DNA from: Chromohalobacter canadensis
GTDB lineage: Bacteria; Pseudomonadota; Gammaproteobacteria; Pseudomonadales; Halomonadaceae
Reading direction: 5' to 3'
NCBI RefSeq assembly: GCF_029544075.1
Contig: NZ_JAJQJH010000003.1
Span: 224,484-288,483, forward strand
DNA: 64,000 nt
The notes under the pieces are model-generated. The model searched no databases and was not told the DNA's origin. It saw only the letters and a program-made list of their open reading frames with translations. A program made the position numbers and the translations under genes. How positions within the stretch are numbered: position 1 is the stretch's first letter; every line of letters begins with the position of its first letter. Below, piece by piece: positions 1 to 7,949 of this stretch.

Positions 1-1868
1 TCGCGCAGTTCGGCGGGCAGATCGTCGTAGACCGCCAGCTGGCCGGCGTTGACGATCCCCATGGTCAGCCCAGCCTTGATGGCATGATAGAGGAAGACCG
101 AGTGGATCGCCTCGCGTACCGCGTTGTTGCCTCGGAAGGAGAACGACACATTGGACACGCCGCCCGAAAGCATGGCATGTGGCAGGTGCTCGCGAATCCA
201 CTGCGACGCCTCGATGAAATCGACAGCGTAGTTGTTGTGCTCTTCGATGCCCGTGGCGATGGCGAAGATATTGGGGTCGAAGATGATATCTTCGGCCGGA
301 AAGCCGATGTCGTCGACCAGCAGGCGGTAGGCGCGCTCGCAGATCTGCGTCTTGCGCTGGAAGGTGTCCGCCTGGCCTTCCTCGTCGAAGGCCATGACCA
401 CGATGGCAGCCCCGTAACGGCGGCAGGCCAAGGCCTGTTGGCGAAAGGCGTCTTCGCCTTCCTTGAGCGAGATCGAGTTGACCACTGCTTTGCCCTGGAC
501 GCACTTGAGGCCTGCCTCGATGATCTCCCACTTCGAGGAGTCGAGCATGATCGGCACGCGCGAGATATCTGGCTCCGAGGCGATCAGGTTCAGGAAGCGC
601 ACCATGGCCTCCTGAGACTCGAGCATGCCTTCATCCATGTTGATGTCGATGACCTGGGCGCCATTCTCGACTTGCTCGAGCGCCACTTCGAGCGCGGTGG
701 TGTAGTCCTCTTCCTTGATCAAACGCTTAAAGCGTGCCGATCCGGTCACGTTGGTACGCTCGCCAACGTTGACGAACAGCGAGTCCGCTTCGATGTTGAA
801 GGGCTCCAGCCCCGAGAGGCGGCATGCCTTGGGGCGCTCGGCAACATGACGGGGAGCCAGCTCACCCACAGCCTCGCGAATGGCGGCGATGTGTTCCGGC
901 GCGGTACCGCAACAGCCGCCGATGATGTTAACCATGCCGCTTTCGGCGAATTCACGCACGATCGCCGCCATTTCCTCGGCGGTCTGGTCGTATTCGCCGA
1001 ACTCGTTGGGTAGCCCTGCGTTGGGGTGCGCCGAGACGAAGGTATCGGCCTTGTGAGAGAGCTCTTCGAGATAGGGGCGTAGTTCCGCCGCGCCGAGGGC
1101 GCAGTTGAGGCCTACTGACAGCGGTTGGGCATGGCGAATCGAGTTCCAGAACGCCTTGGTGGTCTGGCCGGAAAGCGTGCGCCCGGAGGCGTCGGTAATA
1201 GTGCCCGAGATCATCACCGGCCAACGCGCGCCGCGCGCCTCGAACAGCCTTTCGAGCGCATAGATGGCCGCCTTGGCGTTGAGCGTGTCGAAGATGGTCT
1301 CGATCATGAACAAATCGACACCGCCGTCGATCAGGGCGTCGGCCGCCTCGTAGTAGTTATCGAACAACTGATCGAACGTGACATTGCGCTTGGCAGGGTC
1401 GTTGACATCCGGTGAGAGTGACGCCGTGCGTGAGGTTGGCCCCAGTACGCCAGCCACATAGCGTGGCACGCCGGTTTCCGAGCTCACCGCCTCGCAGACG
1501 TCCTTGGCCAGGCGCGCCGCTTCACGATTGATCTCAGGCACCAGTGCCTGCATCCCGTAATCGGATTGCGACAACTGGGTGCTGTTGAAGGTGTTGGTCT
1601 CGACGATATCCGCACCGGCCTCGAGATAGGCACGATGAATGTCACGCACCACATCAGGGCGCGTCAGCACCAGCAAGTCATTGTTGCCTTTGAGATCGCT
1701 CGGCCAGTCGGCGAAGCGTTGCCCTCGGAAGTCGTCTTCAGCCAACTCGTAGCCTTGCAGCATGGTGCCCATGCCACCATCGAGAATCATGATGCGCCGT
1801 GCCAGCTGTTCGTGAAGCGACGAGAACGAAGCGGCGAGTGTTAATGACGAAGCAGTGGCGGCAGGCAT
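1..1868 (-). CDS. metH: Methionine synthase (cobalamin-dependent), N-terminal part, cut by window edge
   Basis: Transfers a methyl group from methyltetrahydrofolate through cobalamin to homocysteine, making methionine in the cytoplasm. The minus strand is open from an ATG at 1868 to the left edge, about 622 codons. It starts with the homocysteine-binding barrel ([11 protein letters not shown] near residue 25) and carries the zinc-ligand cysteines in GLNCALG and [10 protein letters not shown]. The pterin-binding domain follows, with [11 protein letters not shown] and DINMDEGML. The cobalamin-binding and SAM-activation domains must lie outside the window. A GGAG lies about 11 bases before the ATG. 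It is divergent from nfuA across 215 bases. I see no SAH, SAM or cobalamin riboswitch in that spacer. The family call is secure; only completeness is unknown. Confidence 0.95.
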   Translation of the reverse strand, partial: MPAATASSLTLAASFSSLHEQLARRIMILDGGMGTMLQGYELAEDDFRGQRFADWPSDLKGNNDLLVLTRPDVVRDIHRAYLEAGADIVETNTFNSTQLSQSDYGMQALVPEINREAARLAKDVCEAVSSETGVPRYVAGVLGPTSRTASLSPDVNDPAKRNVTFDQLFDNYYEAADALIDGGVDLFMIETIFDTLNAKAAIYALERLFEARGARWPVMISGTITDASGRTLSGQTTKAFWNSIRHAQPLSVGLNCALGAAELRPYLEELSHKADTFVSAHPNAGLPNEFGEYDQTAEEMAAIVREFAESGMVNIIGGCCGTAPEHIAAIREAVGELAPRHVAERPKACRLSGLEPFNIEADSLFVNVGERTNVTGSARFKRLIKEEDYTTALEVALEQVENGAQVIDINMDEGMLESQEAMVRFLNLIASEPDISRVPIMLDSSKWEIIEAGLKCVQGKAVVNSISLKEGEDAFRQQALACRRYGAAIVVMAFDEEGQADTFQRKTQICERAYRLLVDDIGFPAEDIIFDPNIFAIATGIEEHNNYAVDFIEASQWIREHLPHAMLSGGVSNVSFSFRGNNAVREAIHSVFLYHAIKAGLTMGIVNAGQLAVYDDLPAELR

Positions 1869-2083
1869 GTCGGCGTATTTCTCCAGCGGGATCCGAGCGA
1901 TAGGGTGAACGTCAGCGAGACCAGCACGAGGCTGACGTCACGCAGGCGATATACGAGGCAGGGATGGTACCAGAAGCTCCGCAATGTGGGCAGTCGCCAA
2001 GACCCAGCAAAATACTCGGGATTGTGTCGGGCGACGCTTTTTCATACCATGAAGGCAACATCTCAGGTAGAGAGTAACGTTTT

Positions 2084-2674
2084 ATGAGCCAGCCCATCCA
2101 AATTACCGACAACGCTCAGGAGTATCTCGCCGAGCTGTTGGCCAAGCAGAACGTCGAAGGCATTGCGGTGCGGATCTTCATCACCCAGCCGGGGACGCCA
2201 TACGCGGAAACTTGCCTGGCTTATTGCCGCCCGGGCGAGGAAGAGCCCAGCGACGAGCGTCTCGATCTGGACAAGATCACGGTCTACCTCGAGAAGAACA
2301 GCATCGCGTTTCTCGAAGAGGCAGTGGTCGACTTTAATGCGGATCGCATGGGAGGCCAACTGACCATCAAGGCGCCCAACGCCAAGATGCCGAAAGTCAA
2401 CGCCGACAGCCCGCTTGAGGATCGTGTCAATTACGTGCTTTACAGCGAAATCAATCCCGGCCTGGCCGCTCATGGGGGTGAAATTCGCCTGATGCAGTTG
2501 ACCGAGGAGAACGTCGCTGTACTGCAGTTCGGCGGTGGTTGCCAAGGTTGTGCCGCAGTCGATATTACCCTCAAGGACGGGGTCGAAAAGACGTTGGTCG
2601 AGCGCGTTCCCGAATTGGTCGGTATCCGTGATGTTACTGACCACACCGACGATACTAACGCCTATTACCGCTGA
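2084..2674 (+). CDS. nfuA: Fe/S biogenesis protein NfuA
   Basis: NfuA carries and delivers [4Fe-4S] clusters to client enzymes, especially under oxidative or iron stress. The 196-residue protein has the expected two parts. An A-type-carrier-like N-terminal domain (about 1-100) lacks the full cysteine set. A C-terminal Nfu domain holds CxxC at C153 and C156 in [11 protein letters not shown], matching the cluster-bridging cysteines of E. coli NfuA. Length agrees with the family (about 190). The ATG at 2084 follows an AGAGAG sequence. It is divergent from metH and convergent with the KfrA-like gene, with a strong hairpin terminator just after its stop. Confidence 0.95.
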   Translation: MSQPIQITDNAQEYLAELLAKQNVEGIAVRIFITQPGTPYAETCLAYCRPGEEEPSDERLDLDKITVYLEKNSIAFLEEAVVDFNADRMGGQLTIKAPNAKMPKVNADSPLEDRVNYVLYSEINPGLAAHGGEIRLMQLTEENVAVLQFGGGCQGCAAVDITLKDGVEKTLVERVPELVGIRDVTDHTDDTNAYYR

Positions 2675-2725
2675 TCGGTGCTAGCCGCGACCATTTCCCC
2701 GTCGTGACAGCCCGAAACCAGTATT

Positions 2726-2753
2726 GAAAGCCCGCCATGTGCGGGCTTTCTTC
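2726..2753. terminator. Bidirectional intrinsic terminator between nfuA and the KfrA-like gene
   Basis: A perfect 10-bp stem (GAAAGCCCGC / GCGGGCTTTC, 2726-2735 and 2741-2750) encloses a 5-base loop and is followed by a short T/C-rich stretch. It lies between two convergent genes, so it can serve both. Confidence 0.75.
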
Positions 2754-2792
2754 ATTTCGGATTTGACGGCCGGGAAGTGTCCGCGTATCGAA

Positions 2793-3758
2793 TTAAACGA
2801 CGAAGGGCGGTAGTGGCAGACGTGCCAGCTTTTCGCGTAGCTCGCGATTGATGGCGTGCTGTTGCTCGAGTTCACGCTCTGCACGCCGGTTGTCGCTTTG
2901 CGTTTGCTGTAGTTGGCCTTGGCTCTCCCGTAATTTGCTTTCCAATGCCTGTCGCTGCGAGGTTTCGCTGCGCGTCTTTTCTTCCAGCGTCGTGTACTGG
3001 CGACGCTGTTCGGCGAGCTCGGCCTGCACACGCTCGAATTTCTGTTCCAAGGTCGCAGTGCGTTTTTGGGCCTGCTTTTCGACATTTTGGCGCTCCTGAC
3101 GCGCGTCATCGAGAAGCCCCATCAAGCGTGCTTCCGCCGCTTCGTGACGTTGTTCCTCTTGTTTCAGCTGCGTTTGATGCTCCCGTGAGTGCTTTGCCAT
3201 AGCATCTCGATGCTCGCTGCGAGCAGTTTCAAGCTGGCGCTGATGTTTCTGGCATTCCTCGTCGAGTTGCTGCACGCGCCGTGCCTGCTGCGTTTCCTGC
3301 TGATGGGCCGCTTGCAGTTCGCTTTGCGCATTGGCCAATTGCATTGTCTTTTCTTCCAGCCGCGCTTGTGCTTGCTCGAAATGCGTATTCAACGCTGCCA
3401 GGCGTTCCTCGGCGTCAGCTGCCTTACGGGCGGCGGTTTTGGCCTCGGCTTGCGCCTCTTCGACGCGCTGATCGGATTCTTGGCGGTAATGCGCTAGAGA
3501 TTCAGCCGCCAGCGCCTGGGCTTTTTCCCAGAGATCCGTCATCCATGCCTGTAGCGCCTCCGGCGGTGTCTCGCTCGACGTGACATCCCGGTTCCGCTCC
3601 CGCCGTAAACGCCACTCCCGCAAATGATCGCTGATCGTCGTGAAGCTTCCCGTGCCCAGGATGTCGCGGATCTTCTGGACAGTGGGGGCGTCGTTGTGAC
3701 GTAGCAGCGTATCGATCGCGTGCTGCACGTCCTCGTATTGAATGCCGTTGCGGGCCAT
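2793..3758 (-). CDS. KfrA-like DNA-binding protein with long coiled coil
   Basis: A 321-residue protein. Residues 1-60 resemble the KfrA N-terminal DNA-binding domain of plasmid proteins, with a helix-turn-helix around VQKIRDILGTGSFTTISDHL. Residues 90-315 are a nearly unbroken Gln/Glu/Arg/Ala-rich heptad pattern predicted to form a long coiled coil. Plasmid KfrA is an autoregulated, filament-forming DNA-binding protein linked to partitioning; the role of this chromosomal version is not known to me. It is transcribed divergently from a tyrosine recombinase. The spacer between them holds a perfect inverted repeat that could be its operator. The start ATG at 3758 gives the full KfrA_N domain. 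The fold is well supported; the function is inferred. Confidence 0.75.
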   Translation of the reverse strand: MARNGIQYEDVQHAIDTLLRHNDAPTVQKIRDILGTGSFTTISDHLREWRLRRERNRDVTSSETPPEALQAWMTDLWEKAQALAAESLAHYRQESDQRVEEAQAEAKTAARKAADAEERLAALNTHFEQAQARLEEKTMQLANAQSELQAAHQQETQQARRVQQLDEECQKHQRQLETARSEHRDAMAKHSREHQTQLKQEEQRHEAAEARLMGLLDDARQERQNVEKQAQKRTATLEQKFERVQAELAEQRRQYTTLEEKTRSETSQRQALESKLRESQGQLQQTQSDNRRAERELEQQHAINRELREKLARLPLPPFVV

Positions 3759-3861
3759 GTCGAGTCCTCTGTACCGGGCGCCACAAAGGGCGTTGGATTA
3801 CTCCTCACAGCATACCCTGTTACCTGGAATTGGCCAATATTACATTAAACGTAATACGTAA

Positions 3862-3891
3862 AATACATTATGAAATTGTCTATAAATTCAA
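3862..3891 (-). promoter_or_regulatory. Candidate promoter of the KfrA-like gene
   Basis: On the minus strand TTGAAT (3886-3891) lies 18 bases before TGTATT (3862-3867). The -35 hexamer is inside the left arm of the 15-bp inverted repeat. It mirrors the candidate promoter of the recombinase. Prediction by eye only. Confidence 0.35.
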
Positions 3892-3919
3892 GATTACGCG
3901 CATTATCTTGAATTTATAG
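3880..3919. repeat. Perfect 15-bp inverted repeat with 10-bp spacer (operator or recombination site)
   Basis: CTATAAATTCAAGAT at 3880-3894 is repeated as its exact reverse complement at 3905-3919, separated by TACGCGCATT. No T-run follows, it lies upstream of both divergent genes, and its arms contain both candidate -35 hexamers (TTGAAT). It could be an operator bound by the KfrA-like protein. Its arm-spacer-arm shape also resembles core sites of tyrosine recombinases, and a recombinase is encoded 50 bases away. Confidence 0.7.
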
Positions 3920-3936
3920 GCGTAAGAACAGATACT
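3908..3936 (+). promoter_or_regulatory. Candidate promoter of the tyrosine recombinase gene
   Basis: TTGAAT (3908-3913), 17 bases, then GATACT (3931-3936), 35 bases before the ATG. The -35 hexamer sits in the right arm of the inverted repeat, so a protein bound there would be expected to block transcription. Confidence 0.4.
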
Positions 3937-3971
3937 GCCTGATATTGGACACAGAGAAGGCATAACGCATC

Positions 3972-5189
3972 ATGCAGGACGAGCGGGGGCAGAAAGAAAA
4001 GGAGCAAGAGGGACAGCTCGAAGCGATCATCGCGCTCGAAACCAGTCCCGCCACGGTGACAGCGGAAGCGGCCGAGAGTGCTGTCGAGAAACGCAGCATG
4101 CGGCGTGAGGCGCATATCTCGGCTCATACCGATGTAGATGCTGTTGCACTCTGGTTGCGCGAATTCCAGTCGAGCCCTCAGACATGGCGCGCCTATCGCA
4201 AGGAAGCCGAGCGCTTGCTGCTGTGGCTTCAGCGGCGCAGTGAAGCATTGAGTGACGTCCGGCGTGACACGCTGGATGCCTATGAACGATTCCTGACTGA
4301 CCCGCAACCGGCGGCATTGTGGCAGGGGCCGTCACGGCCTCGGTATGCACCGCAGTGGCGGCCGTTCCGTCAGCCGCTATCGGCGGCCAGCCGGCGCCAG
4401 GCATTGGTCATTCTGCAGGGCATGTTCGCTTGGCTGGTCGAGGCGGGATGGCTCGAACACAATCCGTTTCGTCTGATGCGTGACAAGCGTCGTCGCATGG
4501 ACAATCGCAGCGAACGTATCGAGCGTTATTTAGAAAGGACGCTGTGGCAGCGCTTCTGGGCATGGCTGGATGTGGCGCCATCCCCAAAGGCGGGCAACGG
4601 CGCCTATTATCGTTGGGCGCGGCGCCGGTTTCTATTTGGCTTTGCCTACCTGCTGGCGCCGCGCCTCGGCGAGATAGCGCAGGCACGCATGGGCGACTTC
4701 ATTCAGCGTGAAGGGCGCTGGTGGTGGCGAGTTGTGGGGAAGGGCGACAAGCTGGCCGAGGTGCCGGTTCCGCCTGATATGATGAAACTGCTCGCAGATT
4801 GGCGGATGACGCTGGGCATGTCGCCGCAGCCCGAGCCTGACGAGGCCACGCCGCTGCTGCGAGCGCTGGATGGCCAGCGCGGGGTAGGGGATAACCAACT
4901 CTATCGGCTGATTCGCGAGACATTTCGTGCGGGCTACCAAGCCCTTGACGACCTGCCGGAAGCCAAGCGCGCTCCGCTACAACAGGCCACGCCTCATTGG
5001 TTGCGCCACACTGCATTGACGCACCAGGCGCAGGCCGGTGTGGAATTGCGCTATCTGGCCAGTACCGCTCGTCATGCACGCCTGGACACCACCGCGCGCT
5101 ATCTGCACGCCGAGGCTGAAGAGTGGCATCGTCAATTGGCGCATCACCAGCTCGGGGAAGCCGACACACATGGCGATGGCACGTTATAA
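3972..5189 (+). CDS. Tyrosine recombinase / phage-integrase family protein
   Basis: A 405-residue site-specific recombinase. It has a SAM-like core-binding domain at about 55-165 and a catalytic domain at about 185-385. The expected catalytic set is visible: R231 in APRLGEIAQ, a lysine in the beta-hairpin (K257 or K260), H342 and R345 in HWLRHT, H368 and the nucleophile Y377 in TTARYLH. It should therefore be active. It is not obviously XerC or XerD: it is about 100 residues longer, with a polar N-terminal extension. No excisionase, phage genes, tRNA att site or flanking direct repeats were seen. It is divergent from the KfrA-like gene and ends 27 bases before sufE, so sufE may be cotranscribed. 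An AGAGAAGG lies upstream of the ATG. What it recombines is unknown. Confidence 0.85.
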   Translation: MQDERGQKEKEQEGQLEAIIALETSPATVTAEAAESAVEKRSMRREAHISAHTDVDAVALWLREFQSSPQTWRAYRKEAERLLLWLQRRSEALSDVRRDTLDAYERFLTDPQPAALWQGPSRPRYAPQWRPFRQPLSAASRRQALVILQGMFAWLVEAGWLEHNPFRLMRDKRRRMDNRSERIERYLERTLWQRFWAWLDVAPSPKAGNGAYYRWARRRFLFGFAYLLAPRLGEIAQARMGDFIQREGRWWWRVVGKGDKLAEVPVPPDMMKLLADWRMTLGMSPQPEPDEATPLLRALDGQRGVGDNQLYRLIRETFRAGYQALDDLPEAKRAPLQQATPHWLRHTALTHQAQAGVELRYLASTARHARLDTTARYLHAEAEEWHRQLAHHQLGEADTHGDGTL

Positions 5190-5216
5190 TGAGCAATCGA
5201 TTTGCGAGGAGGGTGC

Positions 5217-5627
5217 ATGACAGCACGAGAAGCACAAGCCGAACTGGCCGATGAGTTCGCCATATTCGACAACTGGATGGATCGCTACCAGTACATCATC
5301 GACATGGGCAAACAATTGCCGACATTCCCTGAGTCGTTGAAAAGCGACGACACCAAGATTCAGGGCTGTCAGTCGAATGTCTGGATCCACGACCGCCTGG
5401 AGGATGGCCGACTGCATTTCGATGCAACCTCCGATGCCGCCATCGTCTCGGGGCTGATCGCCGTTCTGCTACGGATCTACAACGACCGGCCCCCCAGCGA
5501 GATTCAGGCGACGCCGCCGGACTTCCTGGGCGAGCTTGGTCTCGACAAGCATTTGTCACCGACGCGTAGCAACGGATTGCATGCCATGCTTGATCGAATC
5601 TATACGGTGGCAAAGCAAGCCGCCTAG
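5217..5627 (+). CDS. sufE: Cysteine desulfuration protein SufE/CsdE family
   Basis: Accepts persulfide sulfur from a cysteine desulfurase (SufS or CsdA) and passes it to the Fe-S or sulfur-transfer machinery. The 136-residue length fits the family. The persulfide-carrying cysteine is in IQGCQSNVW, about residue 48. The ATG at 5217 is preceded by GAGGAGGG at 5206-5213, so I chose it over the in-frame TTG at 5202. No partner desulfurase is adjacent, so this is a stand-alone copy and could be called csdE. It lies 27 bases behind the recombinase gene. Confidence 0.9.
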   Translation: MTAREAQAELADEFAIFDNWMDRYQYIIDMGKQLPTFPESLKSDDTKIQGCQSNVWIHDRLEDGRLHFDATSDAAIVSGLIAVLLRIYNDRPPSEIQATPPDFLGELGLDKHLSPTRSNGLHAMLDRIYTVAKQAA

Positions 5628-5689
5628 CGTGTCTGAATGGTCTGATAAGTGCCTGCGTTCTCCACGAGCAACGCGGGGCCAGAGGGCCT

Positions 5690-5974
5690 TCAGCGCGTAT
5701 TGGAATGTTCGTGATCGGCGTGAGAGTCGCAGTCGCCTGGCCCGGGCGGCACCGGATCGACACCGCCGGGGTGGCCGGGGTGGCATTTCAGAATTCGCTT
5801 GAGCGCCAGCCAACCGCCTTTCAGGGGGCCATGAATCTGGATGGCTTCCACTGCGTATTGCGAACAGCTGGGCCAGAAGCGACAGCGTGGGCCAAGCAGA
5901 GGACTAATGACGTACTGATAGCCGCGCAGCAGGCCGATCATGACACCGGAGAGGCACTTGCCGAGCAGTCGCAT
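5690..5974 (-). CDS. yidD: Membrane protein insertion efficiency factor YidD
   Basis: A small (94-residue) amphipathic, membrane-associated protein that helps YidC insert inner-membrane proteins. The family signature is clear: [20 protein letters not shown], followed by SQYAVEAI and [18 protein letters not shown], with the conserved cysteines. The ATG at 5974 is the family start; a longer open frame upstream runs through hisI and is not used. It starts 2 bases after the hisI stop, so the two are probably cotranscribed. This is unusual, since yidD normally lies in rpmH-rnpA-yidD-yidC. The C-terminus after GPG is Asp/His-rich and variable. Confidence 0.88.
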   Translation of the reverse strand: MRLLGKCLSGVMIGLLRGYQYVISPLLGPRCRFWPSCSQYAVEAIQIHGPLKGGWLALKRILKCHPGHPGGVDPVPPGPGDCDSHADHEHSNTR

Positions 5975-5976
5975 GG

Positions 5977-6417
5977 CTAGCGCTGGCCGTACAGCTCGTC
6001 GGGGTCCATCAGCGGGGCACTGTCGATTTCCGCCGTTTCCGCGCCCAATGCAACGTAGAAGCAGCTCCGCCGTCCGGTGTGGCACGCGGGGCCTTGCTGG
6101 TCGACGCTCAGCAATAGAGTGTCGCCGTCGCAGTCGAGATGCGCCGCTACCAGCTGCTGAACCTGTCCGGAAGATTCGCCCTTGCGCCATGGCTTGCCGC
6201 GCGAGCGCGACCAGTAGCAGACGCGCCCAGTGGCGAGCGTTTCCTCCAGCGCGGCCCGGTTCATCCATGCCATCATCAATACCTCGCCGCTCTCATGCTG
6301 CTGCGCAATGGCGGGAATCAGCCCATCAGCGTTCCAACGAACGGCATCGAGCAACGTACTTGTCGGTTTGCGCGTGCCTTGCGGGGCCGGCTCGAGTTGC
6401 TTGAGGAGATCGGTCAT
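5977..6417 (-). CDS. hisI: Phosphoribosyl-AMP cyclohydrolase
   Basis: Opens the adenine ring of phosphoribosyl-AMP, the third step of histidine synthesis. The 146-residue protein has the family core [14 protein letters not shown] and CYWSRSR, with metal ligands in [11 protein letters not shown] and the cysteine region [13 protein letters not shown]. It is the stand-alone cyclohydrolase: no HisE-like pyrophosphohydrolase domain is fused. The ATG at 6417 is the family start; an upstream frame to 6633 overlaps the Zur gene. It lies 26 bases behind zur and 2 bases ahead of yidD. An operon with a zinc regulator fits the zinc dependence of HisI, though that link is inference. Confidence 0.93.
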   Translation of the reverse strand: MTDLLKQLEPAPQGTRKPTSTLLDAVRWNADGLIPAIAQQHESGEVLMMAWMNRAALEETLATGRVCYWSRSRGKPWRKGESSGQVQQLVAAHLDCDGDTLLLSVDQQGPACHTGRRSCFYVALGAETAEIDSAPLMDPDELYGQR

Positions 6418-6443
6418 GGCGTATCGTCTTGGCGTTGGATGAG

Positions 6444-6926
6444 TTAAGCGGACGCCTGCGCGGTGCAGGACGCGCACAGCCCCAGCAGTTCGATGGTTTG
6501 CCGCTCGATACGGTAGCCTTGTTGACGAGCTACCTGGGTCAACTGCTCGTTGACGTCGTCGAGGTGCAGTTCTTCCACCCGACCGCACGAACGGCATATG
6601 AGCAGCTGGAAGCCATGTGCGTGCTCGGGACAAGGGCAGGCAACATAGGCGTTGAGCGATTCGATGCGATGGACCAGGCCTTGCTCGATGAGAAACTCTA
6701 GAGCGCGATAGACGGTCGGGGGGCGCGCCGAAGCATGCTCCGTGGCGAGACGGTCAAGCAGGTCATAGGCCTTGAGGCCGCCAGGCGAGGTGGCGATCAT
6801 TTCCAGGACACGTCGCCGTATCGGGGTGAAGCGCGCACCGTGCTTGTGGCACTGGCGTTCCGCCTGAGTCAGTAGCGCATGGGAGTCGAGCATCGCAACA
6901 CCATCGTTCTCGGTAGTGCGGGGCAT
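6444..6926 (-). CDS. zur: Fur-family zinc uptake regulator Zur
   Basis: A zinc-sensing repressor of zinc uptake genes. The protein has a winged helix (RFTPIRRRVLEMI, then PPTVYRALEFLIEQGL) and a dimerisation domain with structural-zinc cysteine pairs CRSCG and CASC. The AERQCHKHG start and the LLTQAE region align with E. coli Zur better than with Fur. Two starts are possible: ATG at 6926 (160 residues) or ATG at 6893 (149 residues). Neither has a strong Shine-Dalgarno, and the shorter form fits E. coli Zur length better. It is first in a zur-hisI-yidD run. Its own zinc operator is not recognisable to me. Confidence 0.88.
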   Translation of the reverse strand: MPRTTENDGVAMLDSHALLTQAERQCHKHGARFTPIRRRVLEMIATSPGGLKAYDLLDRLATEHASARPPTVYRALEFLIEQGLVHRIESLNAYVACPCPEHAHGFQLLICRSCGRVEELHLDDVNEQLTQVARQQGYRIERQTIELLGLCASCTAQASA

Positions 6927-6977
6927 TCTACGCCGTTGCCCCGGGCGGGGCCAGACACGCTCCGTCTTCCGCTCCGA

Positions 6978-7949
6978 TCAGGCGGAACTGGCCAGTTCTC
7001 CCTCGCGCGCGAAATGCCGCTGCGCGAACGCGACGCGTGCTTCGACCGAGCGTGTCTCGGCCTGCTTCTCGATCAGATCCAGCCGCCGCCGTAGCCCTTC
7101 GCCATTGGCCATCTGAATGGCCAGCCCCGGGCGCGCATTGAGCTCGAGCAGCATCGGACCGTGGTGGCGGTCGAGCACCATGTCGGTGCCCAAGTAACCG
7201 AGTCCGGTCATTTCATAACAACTGGCGGCCAGGTGGAGCAGGGCATCCCAACCGGGCACGTACAAGGAGGCTAGTCCGTGGCCTGTGTCGGGATGGTCTT
7301 CGCGAGGGCGATTGAACTGCACGCCACGCAAGGCCGCACCCGTAGTGATGTCGAGCCCTACGCCGACCGCGCCCTGGTGCAGGTTTGCTTTACCATCCGA
7401 GGCCGCCGTGGAAAGGCGCATCATTGCCATGACCGGATATCCGCGAAAAATGATGACACGAATATCCGGCACACCTTCGTAGGTGTAGGCGGCGAAGACT
7501 TCGTCGAAGGCGATCAAGGACTCGATCACGGCGACATCGGGCGTGCCACCCAGCGAATAAAGCCCGGACAGTATGTTGGATACATGACGTTCCAGATCGA
7601 CGCGCTCGATACGCGCACCACTGGGCTTGATGTAACCACCATCCTGTTGGCGCTCGACGACGAGAATGCCTTTGCCGCCACTGCCCTTGGCCGGTTTGAT
7701 GACGAAGCCGGGGGCATCTTTCACTATCTCGACGACGTGCTTCACATCGAACTGCGTGCTTACGGTCCCGATCAAGTCCGGCGTGGTGATGCCATGGCGC
7801 TTGGCCAGGAGCTTGGTCTGCAGCTTGTCGTCGACCAGGGGATAGAGCCGACGATCGTTATAGCGGCCTATATAACGTATGTTGCGGCGGTTCATGCCGA
7901 TGACGCCCTTGGCTTGCAACCTGGCTGGAGTGGCCCACATGTCAGTCAT
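6978..7949 (-). CDS. ATP-grasp ligase, RimK/alpha-L-glutamate ligase-like
   Basis: A 323-residue ATP-grasp enzyme expected to form an amide bond between an acidic or amino substrate and a carboxylate; the true substrate is unknown. ATP-binding elements are visible as GFVIKPAKGSGGKGILVVE and the metal/ATP-binding LLELNARPGLA near the C-terminus. It belongs to the RimK-related group that occurs with an inactive-transglutaminase membrane protein and a retropepsin-like protein, and it has exactly those neighbours. Its start (ATG at 7949) overlaps the end of the membrane-protein gene by 8 bases, indicating translational coupling. It is not ribosomal RimK itself: the N-terminus (RRNIRYIGRYNDRRLYPLV) differs. 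Confidence 0.85.
   Translation of the reverse strand: MTDMWATPARLQAKGVIGMNRRNIRYIGRYNDRRLYPLVDDKLQTKLLAKRHGITTPDLIGTVSTQFDVKHVVEIVKDAPGFVIKPAKGSGGKGILVVERQQDGGYIKPSGARIERVDLERHVSNILSGLYSLGGTPDVAVIESLIAFDEVFAAYTYEGVPDIRVIIFRGYPVMAMMRLSTAASDGKANLHQGAVGVGLDITTGAALRGVQFNRPREDHPDTGHGLASLYVPGWDALLHLAASCYEMTGLGYLGTDMVLDRHHGPMLLELNARPGLAIQMANGEGLRRRLDLIEKQAETRSVEARVAFAQRHFAREGELASSA

Noticed and set aside
84..1013. 309-codon open frame on the plus strand
   Set aside because: It is antisense to metH, which has clear catalytic motifs on the minus strand. High GC gives long shadow frames; no family resemblance was seen.
1869..2083. Possible riboswitch ahead of metH
   Set aside because: Looked for SAH-, SAM- and cobalamin-riboswitch core sequences on the metH strand; none was recognisable.
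1912..2112. 66-codon minus-strand frame between metH and nfuA with a CPHC motif
   Set aside because: It overlaps the nfuA start, its CxxC is isolated, and no ribosome-binding site or family match was found.
3972..5189. Prophage or integrative element around the recombinase
   Set aside because: Neighbours are core genes, and no tRNA, att duplication, phage structural or replication genes were seen in the 10 kb on either side.
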